Shown here: one piece after another, positions 1-8,156 of the stretch | How positions within the stretch are numbered: position 1 is the first letter of the stretch | Layout of the letters: every line of letters begins with the position of its first letter | From: Cupriavidus basilensis | Lineage (GTDB): Bacteria; Pseudomonadota; Gammaproteobacteria; Burkholderiales; Burkholderiaceae | Assembly (NCBI RefSeq): GCF_000832305.1 | Contig: NZ_CP010536.1 | Coordinates: forward strand, 682,001 to 746,000 | DNA: 64,000 nt | Direction of reading: 5' to 3' | Program-made: the position numbers and the translations under genes | Notes under the pieces: model-generated | The model's database searches: none | Seen by the model: the letters and a program-made list of their open reading frames with translations, nothing else | What the model was told of the DNA's origin: nothing

Positions 1-455
1 TGAAGATCGGCGTGATGTTCGGTTCGCCCGAAACCACCACCGGCGGCAATGCGCTGAAGTTCTACGCCTCGGTGCGCCTGGACATCCGCCGCATCGGCTC
101 GATCAAGAAGGGCGATGAGGTGATCGGCAACGAAACCAAGGTCAAGGTAGTCAAGAACAAGGTATCGCCGCCGTTCCGCGAAGCCTTCTTCGACATCCTC
201 TACGGCCAGGGCATCTCGCGCCAGGGCGAAATCATCGACCTCGGCGTGGACGCCAAGGTCGTCGAGAAGTCGGGCGCTTGGTACAGCTACAAGGGCGAGA
301 AGATCGGCCAGGGGAAGGACAACGCGCGTGAATACCTGCGCGAAAATCCCGACATCGCCGGCGAGATCGAGAACAGGGTGCGCGAGTCGCTGGGCGTGGT
401 CCTGATGAACGCCACGCCGGCCACCGCCGGCGCCGTGGTCACCGCCGAAGACTGA
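1..455 (+). CDS. recA: RecA recombinase, C-terminal part (5' end outside window)
   Basis: ATP-dependent strand-exchange protein of homologous repair and the co-protease that triggers LexA cleavage in the cytoplasm. Only about the last 150 of some 350 residues are present; the frame enters at base 3 (AAG). The stretch beginning [20 protein letters not shown] is the highly conserved RecA core following loop L2, and [20 protein letters not shown] and the [20 protein letters not shown] stretch belong to the RecA C-terminal domain. The acidic tail ends in EVT-like AED and the stop is at 453-455. A strong hairpin terminator follows directly, and recX lies downstream on the same strand. The SOS promoter is not in the window. 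Confidence 0.98.
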   Translation, partial: KIGVMFGSPETTTGGNALKFYASVRLDIRRIGSIKKGDEVIGNETKVKVVKNKVSPPFREAFFDILYGQGISRQGEIIDLGVDAKVVEKSGAWYSYKGEKIGQGKDNAREYLRENPDIAGEIENRVRESLGVVLMNATPATAGAVVTAED

Positions 456-494
456 GCTTCGCTGGCCGGGGTATTCCCGGCCGCGATCCCTGCC

Positions 495-541
495 CCGGGG
501 CGGCACGCGCAGCGACGCGCGCCGCCCCGGTTTGCATTTTT
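495..541 (+). terminator. Rho-independent terminator after recA
   Basis: A perfect 10-bp GC stem (CCGGGGCGGC at 495-504 with its complement at 521-530) is followed by a T-rich run (531-541). It would end most recA transcripts before recX, so recX is probably expressed by read-through, which fits the usual low RecX:RecA ratio. Confidence 0.8.
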
Positions 542-555
542 GAAGTGCATCCATA

Positions 556-607
556 AACGCGTCTATATAACGCGTCTATAAAACGCGTCTATATAACGCA
601 TCGATAA
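556..607 (+). repeat. Four tandem copies of a 13-bp unit between recA and recX
   Basis: Units start at 556, 569, 582 and 595. The unit reads AACGCGTCTATAT; copy 2 ends in A, and copy 4 is degenerate (CGCATCGATAA ending). The array lies between the recA terminator and the recX start codon. Each unit contains the palindrome ACGCGT and a TATA step, so it may act as protein sites or as a weak promoter; no function can be read directly. Confidence 0.85.
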
Positions 608-634
608 AGCGCGGTGTTCAAGCGCGCCTTCCCC

Positions 635-1102
635 ATGGCTACCCGTCCACCTCTCTCCCTGAAAGCCCGCGCCGTCGGCTACCTGTCGCGGCGCGAGCAC
701 AGCCGGGCTGAGCTGGCGCGCAAGCTGGCCCCGCACGCCGAGTCTCCCGAGGCCCTCGAGCAACTGCTGGATGCGCTGGAGCGCGAGAACTGGCTGTCCA
801 ACGCGCGCTTTGTCGACAGCCTGGTGCACCGGCGCGCGGCCCGCTATGGCGCCGCCCGCGTGATGCAGGAAGCCCGCACCCATCAGCTCGGCGGCGATCA
901 GCTCGCCGACCTGCAGGATCGCCTGCGCGGGTCGGAGCTGGAGCGCGGCCGCGCGGTCTGGCAAAAGCGTTTTGGCACGCCGCCCGCCACGCCCGAAGAC
1001 AAGGCCAGGCAGATCCGCTTCATGGTCGCCCGCGGCTTTTCCCGCTCGGTGGTGAGCCAGGTGATCAAAGGGGCGGATGCGTGGCTGGATGGCAGTGACT
1101 GA
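635..1102 (+). CDS. recX: Regulatory protein RecX
   Basis: Small modulator that binds RecA filaments and inhibits recombinase and co-protease activity in the cytoplasm. The 155-residue product (from ATG 635; a GTG at 614 would add 7 residues) has the RecX three-helix-repeat pattern: ARAVGYLSRREHSRAELARK near the N-terminus, ALERENWLSNARFVDSLVHR in the middle, and RQIRFMVARGFSRSVVSQVI near the C-terminus. The length is typical of the family. The ATG was chosen because homology starts immediately after it; neither start has a strong Shine-Dalgarno. Its place right after recA and the intervening terminator support co-transcription by read-through. Confidence 0.93.
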   Translation: MATRPPLSLKARAVGYLSRREHSRAELARKLAPHAESPEALEQLLDALERENWLSNARFVDSLVHRRAARYGAARVMQEARTHQLGGDQLADLQDRLRGSELERGRAVWQKRFGTPPATPEDKARQIRFMVARGFSRSVVSQVIKGADAWLDGSD

Positions 1103-1429
1103 CGTCCGCCGACGTGGCCGCCTCAAGTTCAAGTGATGCCGCAGTGATGCCGCGGTGATGTTACTGCCATGTCCTGCACCGGTTTCGGGCGCATACCTGC
1201 TTTGCCAGTAGGCGTATTCCGAATCTTCGCGCCTTGCTCACGCCTTGATCCTTACGCCGTTTCCCCCGCAATGCCGCGATTTTTCCGCATGCGCGGGACT
1301 TGCCCGTCGCTCGACAATCCCCGACAACAGCGCCGCGCGCAGTTTGTTCCCGGCGAGCGTTGTCCGGCATGTTAAAATCCTGCGGTTTTCCGGCCCAGCC
1401 GTCCATTTCTCCCGCTCCTGCCTGGTGTT
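1103..1429. other. Intergenic region recX to DUF2889 gene
   Basis: No gene with convincing coding character was found in this 327-bp gap; short reading frames on both strands lack start signals and recognisable sequence. A TAAAAT hexamer at 1373-1378 resembles a -10 element for the DUF2889 gene, but no good -35 lies at the right distance. Confidence 0.5.
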
Positions 1430-2104
1430 ATGCCGCTTTCCCCGCCCGTCAATCGCGCCCTGCGTCACCGTCGTGCCATCACGGCGGAGGCCTATCTTAG
1501 GGACGACGGCCTATGGGATATCGAGGCGCGCCTGACCGACACCAAGCCGCGCGAGATTCCGCTGGCCGGCGGCGGCATACGCCCGGTGGGCGAGCCGCTG
1601 CACGATCTGTGGCTGCGCGTCACCATCGACCTGCGCATGAACGTCGTGGACGCCGATGCCTGTTCCGACTGGGTGCCTTATCCCGGCCAGTGCGACACCA
1701 TCGGCCCGGCCTACCGCAAGCTGATCGGCCTGAACCTGATGAAGGGTTTCCGCAAGTCGGTGAAAGAGCGCCTGTCGGGCGTGGCCGGATGCACCCATCT
1801 GACCGAGCTGGCCGGCATACTGCCGACCACCGCGATCCAGGCATTCGCCGGCGATGTGTTCAACATTCGCGACGGCGGTGCCGAAGACACCAGTACCGAA
1901 CCGCCTTACCAGTTGCACGGCTGCCATGCCCTGCATTTCGAAGGCGAGGTCGTACGCCAGTTTTACCCCCGCTGGTATGGTCACCAGCCAAAACCGAGGA
2001 TCAAGACCGAAGGGTCATCGACCCCGGCGGCGCAGCCAGCGGAGGCGCTCGCCGCCCCCGCCGGCGGCGCCATGTCGCGCAGGTCAACCGGCACTTCTGG
2101 CTAA
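1430..2104 (+). CDS. DUF2889 domain-containing protein
   Basis: Conserved proteobacterial protein of unknown function; the whole 224-residue product apart from a low-complexity tail belongs to this family. Visible family features are the early RRAITAEAYLRDDGLWDIEA stretch, the DLWLRVTIDLRMNVVDADA beta-strand pair, the Cys-containing YPGQCDTIGPAYRKLIGLNL segment and GCTHLTELAGILPTTAIQAF. The last 35 residues are Ala/Pro/Ser-rich and look disordered. No signal peptide or membrane segment. It sits 70 bp upstream of sucC on the same strand, a position common in Burkholderiaceae, but nothing in the sequence ties it to the TCA cycle. Confidence 0.85.
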   Translation: MPLSPPVNRALRHRRAITAEAYLRDDGLWDIEARLTDTKPREIPLAGGGIRPVGEPLHDLWLRVTIDLRMNVVDADACSDWVPYPGQCDTIGPAYRKLIGLNLMKGFRKSVKERLSGVAGCTHLTELAGILPTTAIQAFAGDVFNIRDGGAEDTSTEPPYQLHGCHALHFEGEVVRQFYPRWYGHQPKPRIKTEGSSTPAAQPAEALAAPAGGAMSRRSTGTSG

Positions 2105-2173
2105 GCCAGGCCGGCCTGCAGTCCGCCGAGATTCCATCTCCACACTTTTACGCCTACCCGAAAGGAAACACGC

Positions 2174-3340
2174 ATGAATATCCATGAGTACCAAGGCAAG
2201 GAAATCCTGCGCAAATACAATGTGCCGGTTCCGCGCGGCATCCCCGCGTTCTCGGTCGAAGAGGCCCTGAAGGCTGCTGAACAACTGGGCGGCCCGGTAT
2301 GGGTCGTCAAGGCGCAGATCCACGCGGGCGGCCGCGGCAAGGGCGGCGGCGTGAAGGTGGCCAAGAGCATCGACGAGGTCAAGACCTACGCCACCAACAT
2401 CCTCGGCATGACCCTGGTCACGCACCAGACCGGCCCGGAAGGCAAGAAGGTCAACCGCCTGCTGATCGAAGAAGGCGCTGACATCAAGAAGGAACTGTAC
2501 GTCAGCCTGGTGGTTGACCGCGTTTCGCAAAAGGTCGCCCTGATGGCCTCCAGCGAAGGCGGCATGGACATCGAGGAAGTCGCTGCCCACAGCCCGGAAA
2601 AGATCCACACGCTGATCATCGATCCGTCGGCCGGCCTGCTCGACGCGGACGCTGACGACATCGCCCGCAAGATCGGCGTGCCCGACGCAAGCGTGGCGCA
2701 AGCCCGCCAGGCCCTGCAAGGCCTGTACAAGGCATTCTGGGACACCGACGCCTCGCTGGCTGAAATCAACCCGCTGATCCTGACCGGCGACGGTAAGGTG
2801 ATCGCACTGGACGCCAAGTTCAACTTCGACTCCAACGCCCTGTTCCGTCACCCGGAAATCGTCGCCTACCGCGACCTGGACGAAGAAGATCCGGCTGAAA
2901 TCGAAGCGTCGAAGTTCGACCTGGCCTACATCTCGCTGGACGGCAACATCGGCTGCCTGGTGAACGGCGCCGGCCTGGCCATGGCCACCATGGACACCAT
3001 CAAGCTGTTCGGCGGCGAGCCGGCCAACTTCCTGGACGTGGGCGGCGGTGCCACCACCGAGAAGGTGACCGAAGCCTTCAAGCTGATGCTGAAGAACCCG
3101 AACCTGAAGGCCATCCTGGTCAACATCTTCGGCGGCATCATGCGTTGCGACGTGATCGCTGAGGGCGTGATCGCTGCATCCAAGGCCGTGTCGCTGTCCG
3201 TGCCGCTGGTCGTGCGCATGAAGGGCACCAACGAAGAGATCGGCAAGAAGATGCTGGCCGACTCGGGCCTGCCCATCATCGCCGCCGATACCATGGAAGA
3301 AGCTGCCCAGAAGGTCGTGGCTGCTGCCGCGGGCAAGTAA
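2174..3340 (+). CDS. sucC: Succinyl-CoA synthetase (ADP-forming), beta subunit
   Basis: Beta subunit of the TCA-cycle enzyme that converts succinyl-CoA to succinate with formation of ATP; cytoplasmic alpha2beta2 complex with SucD. The 388-residue length is exact for the family. An N-terminal ATP-grasp domain carries the nucleotide-binding lysine at residue 46 and the GRGKGGGV loop at 53-60; metal-binding AEINPL is at about 195-200, and the C-terminal CoA-ligase domain has the GGGATTEKV and [10 protein letters not shown] segments. A GAAAGGAAA ribosome site precedes the ATG. sucD follows 81 bp downstream, so the pair forms one operon. Confidence 0.98.
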   Translation: MNIHEYQGKEILRKYNVPVPRGIPAFSVEEALKAAEQLGGPVWVVKAQIHAGGRGKGGGVKVAKSIDEVKTYATNILGMTLVTHQTGPEGKKVNRLLIEEGADIKKELYVSLVVDRVSQKVALMASSEGGMDIEEVAAHSPEKIHTLIIDPSAGLLDADADDIARKIGVPDASVAQARQALQGLYKAFWDTDASLAEINPLILTGDGKVIALDAKFNFDSNALFRHPEIVAYRDLDEEDPAEIEASKFDLAYISLDGNIGCLVNGAGLAMATMDTIKLFGGEPANFLDVGGGATTEKVTEAFKLMLKNPNLKAILVNIFGGIMRCDVIAEGVIAASKAVSLSVPLVVRMKGTNEEIGKKMLADSGLPIIAADTMEEAAQKVVAAAAGK

Positions 3341-3421
3341 GCCAGACGCGAACACGAACGCCAGCAGCGCGCCGGGGCCAGGCCTTCGCGCGCTGCTTTG
3401 AGCCAAGCAAAGGATTACAGC

Positions 3422-4303
3422 ATGTCGATTCTGATTAATAAAGACACCAAGGTCATCACCCAGGGCATCACCGGCAAGACCGGCCAGTTCCACACCCGTG
3501 GCTGCCGCGACTATGCCAACGGCAAGAACTGCTTCGTTGCCGGCGTGAACCCGAAGAAAGCGGGCGAAGACTTCGAAGGCATTCCCATCTACGCAAGCGT
3601 CAAGGATGCCAAGGCATCGACCGGCGCCACCGTGTCCGTGATCTACGTGCCGCCCGCAGGCGCCGCTGCCGCCATCTGGGAAGCCGTTGACGCCGACCTG
3701 GACCTGGTGGTCTGCATCACCGAAGGCATCCCCGTGCGCGACATGATGGAGCTCAAGGACAAGATGGCCAAGGGCAACAAGAAGACCCTGCTGCTGGGAC
3801 CGAACTGCCCGGGCCTGATCACGCCTGACGAAATCAAGATCGGCATCATGCCGGGCCACATCCACCGCAAGGGCCGCATTGGCGTGGTGTCGCGCTCGGG
3901 CACGCTGACCTATGAAGCCGTCGGTCAGCTGACCGCGCTGGGCATGGGCCAGTCGTCGGCAGTCGGCATTGGTGGCGACCCCATCAACGGCCTGAAGCAC
4001 ATCGACATCATGAAGATGTTCAACGACGATCCCGAAACGGACGCCGTGGTCATGATCGGCGAGATCGGTGGTCCGGACGAAGCCAACGCGGCCTACTGGA
4101 TCAAGGAAAACATGAAGAAGCCGGTGGTTGGCTTCATCGCTGGCGTGACCGCGCCTCCGGGCAAGCGCATGGGCCACGCCGGCGCGCTGATCTCGGGCGG
4201 TGCCGACACGGCGCAAGCCAAGCTGGAAATCATGGAAGCCTGCGGTATCAAGGTCACCAAGAACCCGTCGGAAATGGCTCGCCTGCTCAAGTCGATCCTG
4301 TAA
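3422..4303 (+). CDS. sucD: Succinyl-CoA synthetase (ADP-forming), alpha subunit
   Basis: Alpha subunit that binds CoA and carries the phosphohistidine intermediate of succinyl-CoA synthetase. From ATG 3422, preceded by AAAGGA, the product is 293 residues, the usual length; an upstream TTG in frame gives an unlikely extension. The CoA-binding Rossmann start MSILINKDTKVITQGITGKT, the LLGPNCPGLITPDE segment and the active-site histidine in GHAGALISGG (residue 252, the equivalent of E. coli His246) are present. Cotranscribed with sucC; a terminator hairpin lies about 87 bp downstream. Confidence 0.98.
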   Translation: MSILINKDTKVITQGITGKTGQFHTRGCRDYANGKNCFVAGVNPKKAGEDFEGIPIYASVKDAKASTGATVSVIYVPPAGAAAAIWEAVDADLDLVVCITEGIPVRDMMELKDKMAKGNKKTLLLGPNCPGLITPDEIKIGIMPGHIHRKGRIGVVSRSGTLTYEAVGQLTALGMGQSSAVGIGGDPINGLKHIDIMKMFNDDPETDAVVMIGEIGGPDEANAAYWIKENMKKPVVGFIAGVTAPPGKRMGHAGALISGGADTAQAKLEIMEACGIKVTKNPSEMARLLKSIL

Positions 4304-4389
4304 GTACCGATCTGCAGCCTCCCGCCCACCGGCGGGAATGCTTGCCGGAGCCGGAGCGCTCGCATGACTGCGACCGCACACCGGCTCTC

Positions 4390-4424
4390 CATGCCCCCGC
4401 CTCCGTGCGGGGGCATGTCATTCT
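4390..4424 (+). terminator. Terminator hairpin after sucCD
   Basis: An 11-bp perfect stem (CATGCCCCCGC at 4390-4400 with its complement at 4407-4417) and a 6-nt loop are followed by TCATTCT. The T tract is weak, but the position after sucD and before the terC leader fits an operon end. Confidence 0.6.
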
Positions 4425-4502
4425 GGCGTACCGTTACCTAGGGTATCTCCCAAGGTGCGCGACATGCCGATTGAAACCGAATCGAAAGCTTGATACGGTA
4501 AA

Positions 4503-4564
4503 TCTTCATGTCTGAAGACTCAGACATCCGAAATTTCGCAGGCGCCGCGGTTGTTGGCGGCGCC
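4503..4564 (+). promoter_or_regulatory. Structured leader upstream of terC (candidate RNA regulator)
   Basis: Within the 100 nt before the terC start there are two mutually exclusive stems sharing bases: TCTTCA (4503-4508) with TGAAGA (4513-4518), or ATGTCTGA (4508-4515) with TCAGACAT (4520-4527). A perfect 8-bp hairpin GGCGCCGC/GCGGCGCC (4541-4548, 4557-4564) follows. TerC-type exporters are often under Mn riboswitch (yybP-ykoY) control, but the conserved loop sequences of that class are not visible, so this would be something else or no riboswitch at all. Confidence 0.4.
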
Positions 4565-4609
4565 ATGTGGCGTTCGAATCATAATTTAAGAAACTCGAGG
4601 AGCTTTACC

Positions 4610-5305
4610 GTGGAACTGCTGTCCTCCACCGCTTTCTGGATTGCGTTGGGATCCATCATCCTGACCAACATCGTGCTATCCGGCGACAACGCCGTGGTGA
4701 TCGCGCTGGCCTCCCGCAACCTCCCGCCCGCCCAGCAGAAGAAGGCCATCTTCTGGGGCAGCGCCGCCGCCATCATCATGCGGGTGGTGCTGACGGTAGC
4801 CGCGGTCAAGCTGCTGAGCCTGCCGTACCTGAAGATCGTCGGCGCCGTCCTGCTGGTCTACATCGGCGTGCAGCTGCTCACCGGCGATGACGACGAAGAA
4901 GGCCACTCGGCCAAGGACAACATCTGGGCCGCGATCCGCACTATCCTGATCGCCGACCTGGTGATGTCGCTCGACAACGTGGTGGCCGTGGCCGCCGCGG
5001 CGCAAAAAGGGCCGGAAGGCAGCCAGCTGATGCTGCTGATCCTGGGCCTGGGCCTGTCGATCCCCCTGATCGTGTTCGGCAGCACCGTACTGCTCAAGGT
5101 CATGGACCGCTTCCCCATCATCATCGTGCTGGGCGCTGCGCTGCTGGGCTACCTGGCTGGTGAAATGCTGGTCAGCGATCCGGTGGACGCCGCATGGTTC
5201 GAGATGCACGTGCCGCATGCCCACCTGGTGTTCGGCGTGATCGGCGCCGCGCTGGTGGTGGTGGTTGGCAAGCTGCTGAGCAAGCGGGCGCCACAGACAG
5301 CCTGA
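4610..5305 (+). CDS. TerC family membrane protein (YkoY-like)
   Basis: Integral inner-membrane protein of the TerC family, whose studied members export manganese or aid metal loading of exported proteins. The 231-residue product shows about seven hydrophobic segments and the two half-repeats with acidic metal-site motifs, LTNIVLSGDNAVVIALAS near residue 20 and IADLVMSLDNVVAVAAAA near residue 115, separated by an acidic DDDEEG loop. The GTG start at 4610 was chosen because homology begins with VELLSSTAFWIALGS and a GAGGAG ribosome site lies seven bases upstream; the longer ATG at 4508 would start in the hairpin leader. Monocistronic, bounded by terminators. Metal specificity cannot be read from the sequence. 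Confidence 0.9.
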   Translation: MELLSSTAFWIALGSIILTNIVLSGDNAVVIALASRNLPPAQQKKAIFWGSAAAIIMRVVLTVAAVKLLSLPYLKIVGAVLLVYIGVQLLTGDDDEEGHSAKDNIWAAIRTILIADLVMSLDNVVAVAAAAQKGPEGSQLMLLILGLGLSIPLIVFGSTVLLKVMDRFPIIIVLGAALLGYLAGEMLVSDPVDAAWFEMHVPHAHLVFGVIGAALVVVVGKLLSKRAPQTA

Positions 5306-5324
5306 CGGGCTTTGTAGATGAGGT

Positions 5325-5385
5325 GGTGCCCCGTTGGGGCACCGCCGGACAGACGGGTGGCCCGGGAGCCGCCCGTTTTGTTTTT
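5325..5385 (+). terminator. Terminator(s) after terC
   Basis: Two consecutive hairpins: GGTGCCCC/GGGGCACC at 5325-5343, then ACGGGTGGC/GCCGCCCGT (5353-5361 and 5368-5376, one G:U pair) running into a T-rich tract (TTTTGTTTTT) at 5375-5385. The second is a canonical intrinsic terminator. Confidence 0.8.
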
Positions 5386-5579
5386 GGGCTGTAGCGCAGG
5401 CCATGTCGCAGACATGGCGGTGATTTCAGTGCGGTTTCAGACTGACTTGAGCCAAAACGTAAGCTAACTGACCCGCCGCGTCATACTTAGTGACAAAATT
5501 TGCGCGGGATCAACACCCGGAAGAGCCCGAAGTGGCGAAAATTGTCACTCGCCGACGAGACATCAAGACTTGGCGGCGC

Positions 5580-5595
5580 TGGCACGCTAAGTGCT
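5580..5595 (+). promoter_or_regulatory. Sigma-54 (RpoN) promoter for the pilin gene
   Basis: TGGCACG-CTAA-GTGCT has the obligatory GG (-24) and GC (-12) doublets separated by exactly ten bases and differs from the consensus TGGCACG-N4-TTGC at one position of the -12 element. Initiation about 12 bases downstream would leave a leader of about 60 nt before the ATG at 5665. Type IV pilin genes of other gamma/beta-proteobacteria are known to use RpoN with the PilR activator. Confidence 0.75.
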
Positions 5596-5664
5596 AAGAA
5601 CGTACGGCATCACATGAAACAATATGTTTCGATTTGTATCCAAAATTCCTTCGAGGGGTCAATC

Positions 5665-6144
5665 ATGCAACAACGGGTGCAACAAATGAAGAAACTGGGC
5701 CGCCGAGCTCAGAAGGGTTTCACGCTGATCGAACTGATGATCGTGGTTGCGATTATCGGTATTTTGGCTGCGATCGCTATTCCGCAGTATGGCGATTACA
5801 CTTCCCGGACCCGCGCAGCCGGAGCAGCGTCCGAACTAGCAGCGTTCAAGACCGGCGTCGCCATGTGTGCTCAAGAGACTGGCTCGTTGGCAAACTGTAC
5901 TACCGGCAACGCCAACGGTTATATCCCGGCATTCGTCGCTACTCAAAACCTGACGGCGGTTGCAGTCGCCGCTGGCGTTATCACCGCAACAACGGGGGCT
6001 ACCGATGGTGCAACGCCTCCGGTTAACTTGGTTATCGTCGACACGCCGACCATCACGCCGGGCAATGCAAATATGACATGGTTGAACAATGGTTCGAGCT
6101 GTAACGCAAAGCGCGGCTTCAAGGCGGGTCAAGGCGATTGCTGA
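5665..6144 (+). CDS. pilA: Type IV major pilin (PilA/PilE-like)
   Basis: Structural subunit of type IVa pili, exported, processed by prepilin peptidase PilD and polymerised at the cell surface. From ATG 5665 the 159-residue prepilin has an 18-residue basic leader, the cleavage site KG^[17 protein letters not shown] with Glu5 of the mature protein, and the hydrophobic N-terminal helix. Two C-terminal cysteines ([16 protein letters not shown]) frame a disulfide D-loop; another pair, MCAQ and ANCTT, lies in the middle. A GAGGGG ribosome site supports this start; the in-frame ATG at 5614 would give an oversized leader and lacks such a site. The Ser/Thr-rich region may be glycosylated by the neighbouring transferase. 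Confidence 0.95.
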   Translation: MQQRVQQMKKLGRRAQKGFTLIELMIVVAIIGILAAIAIPQYGDYTSRTRAAGAASELAAFKTGVAMCAQETGSLANCTTGNANGYIPAFVATQNLTAVAVAAGVITATTGATDGATPPVNLVIVDTPTITPGNANMTWLNNGSSCNAKRGFKAGQGDC

Positions 6145-6164
6145 TTAGCTAGTATTGACCAATG

Positions 6165-6187
6165 AGCGCCTTCGGGCGCTTTTTCTT
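6165..6187 (+). terminator. Rho-independent terminator after the pilin gene
   Basis: Stem AGCGCC/GGCGCT closed by a stable TTCG tetraloop (6165-6180), followed by TTTTCTTT. It separates the highly expressed pilin from the downstream glycosyltransferase gene. Confidence 0.88.
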
Positions 6188-6246
6188 TACCCGCTCCCCA
6201 AGCTATCATCCGCCTTCTGCCCACAAGGCATAACAAGGCACCCCAC

Positions 6247-8127
6247 ATGCTGCCCTCCCGGTCAGCCATCCCTCTCAGCTTCCTGGCCGTAGCCGTCACG
6301 CTACCGCTGCTGGTCTCCCGGCACACGCTTCCGCTAGCCACCTTCTATGGCGAATGGACTTCCGCATTGCTGTTCGCGCTCGCCGTCATCGTGCTGGGCG
6401 CCTTGGCACAGCGGCAAGGCCGGGGCACTGCCTACCAGGCGGCTCCCGCCCAGTTCCCCTGGATCCTTCTCTTTCCCCTCTGGCTGATTGCCACCGGCAT
6501 GACGCAAACGCTGACCGGCATGGCCGATGTGTCGGGCAGCCGGTTGCTGACGGAACTCTCGCTGGCGCTGGGCGCGGCGGTAATGTGGGCAGCCTGGCGG
6601 CAGGGCCGTGCGGCGTCGTCCGTGGAGCGGCAGGCGATGGCGGATGTGCTGGCCATTGCGTGGCTGGTGGCCGGGTTGCTGGGCACGCTGGCGCAATGGG
6701 TGCAGGTATTCGGCCTGGAGCCGGACACGCTGGGGATGGTGTCCACTTACTTTTACGATGACAACCGCCGCTTGTGGGGCAACCTGAACCAGCCGAATCA
6801 CCAGGCGACCGTGGCCGGCATCGCGCTGGCGGCGGCGGTCTGGCTGGCGGCGCGGGGGTGGTTGCGGGCACCGGCCTGGCTGGCGGCGGCGTTGCTGCTG
6901 GTGAGCGGCATCGTGCTGTCTGGCTCGCGCACGGGTGTGTTGCACGTGGGGCTGGCCGCGGTGTATGCGCTGGTGGCTGCCTGGATGGCGCGGGGCGGGG
7001 CGGCGTTTGGCGGTCCGGGAGATCAGGGCGATCTGGGCGGGTTCGCGGGCGCCATGCAGCGCGCCGGCCACGCCGGGCGCAATCCCATGCGGCGTCCCGC
7101 CGGGTTGGCGTTTGCCGCGGTGGCCATGGTGGTTTTGCTGCTGGTCTTGCAGCCGGCGATCAAGAGCGCCGGGCAGGCAATGGACTGGCGCCTCTTCGAT
7201 ACCGTGGCGCAGATGCAGGGGGGCGACCAGCTCTCGTGGCGCGCTGCGATGTGGGCGCACGCGTGGGCGATGTTCCGTGCCCATCCGTGGCTCGGGGTGG
7301 GCTGGGGTGAGTATGGCTGGGCGCAGTTCCAGCAGCTCGCGCAGGTGGGCGTGAAAGTCGAGATGTCGCTGCATGCGCACAATGCCGTGCTGGATATGCT
7401 GGCCAAGACGGGCGTGATCGGCGCGGCGGGTGTGTTCCTGAGCTTGCTGGCGTGGCTATGGCGCGTGGCGCGCCAGCGCTTGTGGCGCGGGGATGCGCGC
7501 GAGCGCGCGCAGACGGGGCTGGTGCTGACCTGGCTGGCGATGCTGTGCGCGCATTCGATGCTGGAGTACCCGCTGCACTATTTGTATTTTGTGTTGCCGT
7601 TCTGCTTCATGCTGGGCTGGCTGGAGCCGTCGGGGTTCGGCCGGCTGCGCGTGCCGCGCGGGTTTGCCGTGCTGGCGGGCCTGGCATTCGCCGGCGTGGC
7701 GGCAGCCATCCTGACGACAATGTGGCAGGACTATCGCCGCGCCGAGGCGCGCGAGTACGCCCGTGCCGAGCGCCGGGCCGCATTGCCGATGCCGAATTTC
7801 TGGTTCCGGCAGGCTGCCGCTTCGGACGCGATCGAGGAGGCCAAGATCACGCCGGAGAACGCCGCGCAATTGCTTGGACCGCATATCGCTGCGGTACACC
7901 TGCTGCCAACCCCGACACTGATCTCGCGCACCGCCTGGCTCATGGCGCTGACCGGCGATCCGGCGCAGGCCCGGGCGTGGCTGGAGCGCCTGCGCTTCTA
8001 CTTCGCGGGGGATGAGGCTAACCAGTTCGCGGAACTCGCCCGCGCCTGCGCTGAAGTCGACGCGGCGGCGCGGCCGCGGGATTTCTGCGACTGGGTGCGG
8101 TTGCGCGGCAAAGGCAAGGCGGAGTAA
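6247..8127 (+). CDS. PglL/Wzy-type O-oligosaccharyltransferase (pilin glycosylation)
   Basis: Polytopic inner-membrane protein of 626 residues with about a dozen hydrophobic segments. The PglL_A-type motif GNLNQPNHQATVAGIAL lies near residue 180; the central Wzy_C region holds the SGSRTG motif near 225, and WLGVGWGEYGWAQF with LHAHNAVLDMLAKTGVIGA (about 345-400) contains the conserved His. The C-terminal 150 residues after the last membrane segments resemble the Wzy_C_2 domain of protein-glycosylating members. These enzymes transfer lipid-linked glycans from undecaprenyl pyrophosphate to Ser/Thr of pilins in the periplasm. The gene directly follows the pilin gene, which argues for a dedicated pilin transferase rather than an O-antigen polymerase. 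Confidence 0.85.
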   Translation: MLPSRSAIPLSFLAVAVTLPLLVSRHTLPLATFYGEWTSALLFALAVIVLGALAQRQGRGTAYQAAPAQFPWILLFPLWLIATGMTQTLTGMADVSGSRLLTELSLALGAAVMWAAWRQGRAASSVERQAMADVLAIAWLVAGLLGTLAQWVQVFGLEPDTLGMVSTYFYDDNRRLWGNLNQPNHQATVAGIALAAAVWLAARGWLRAPAWLAAALLLVSGIVLSGSRTGVLHVGLAAVYALVAAWMARGGAAFGGPGDQGDLGGFAGAMQRAGHAGRNPMRRPAGLAFAAVAMVVLLLVLQPAIKSAGQAMDWRLFDTVAQMQGGDQLSWRAAMWAHAWAMFRAHPWLGVGWGEYGWAQFQQLAQVGVKVEMSLHAHNAVLDMLAKTGVIGAAGVFLSLLAWLWRVARQRLWRGDARERAQTGLVLTWLAMLCAHSMLEYPLHYLYFVLPFCFMLGWLEPSGFGRLRVPRGFAVLAGLAFAGVAAAILTTMWQDYRRAEAREYARAERRAALPMPNFWFRQAAASDAIEEAKITPENAAQLLGPHIAAVHLLPTPTLISRTAWLMALTGDPAQARAWLERLRFYFAGDEANQFAELARACAEVDAAARPRDFCDWVRLRGKGKAE

Positions 8128-8156
8128 GCCTTCCAAGGCCAAGCCGCGGCGCGCGC

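Noticed and set aside
1373..1378. A complete sigma-70 promoter before the DUF2889 gene
   Set aside because: Only a TAAAAT -10-like hexamer is present; no -35 lies at 16-18 bp.
2084..4381. A 765-codon minus-strand frame opposite sucC and sucD
   Set aside because: Antisense shadow of two certain genes; its composition (Val/Asp/His-rich) is typical of such shadows.
4425..4609. yybP-ykoY (manganese) riboswitch before terC
   Set aside because: The conserved loop sequences of that class are not present; only simple hairpins are seen, reported as a separate candidate.
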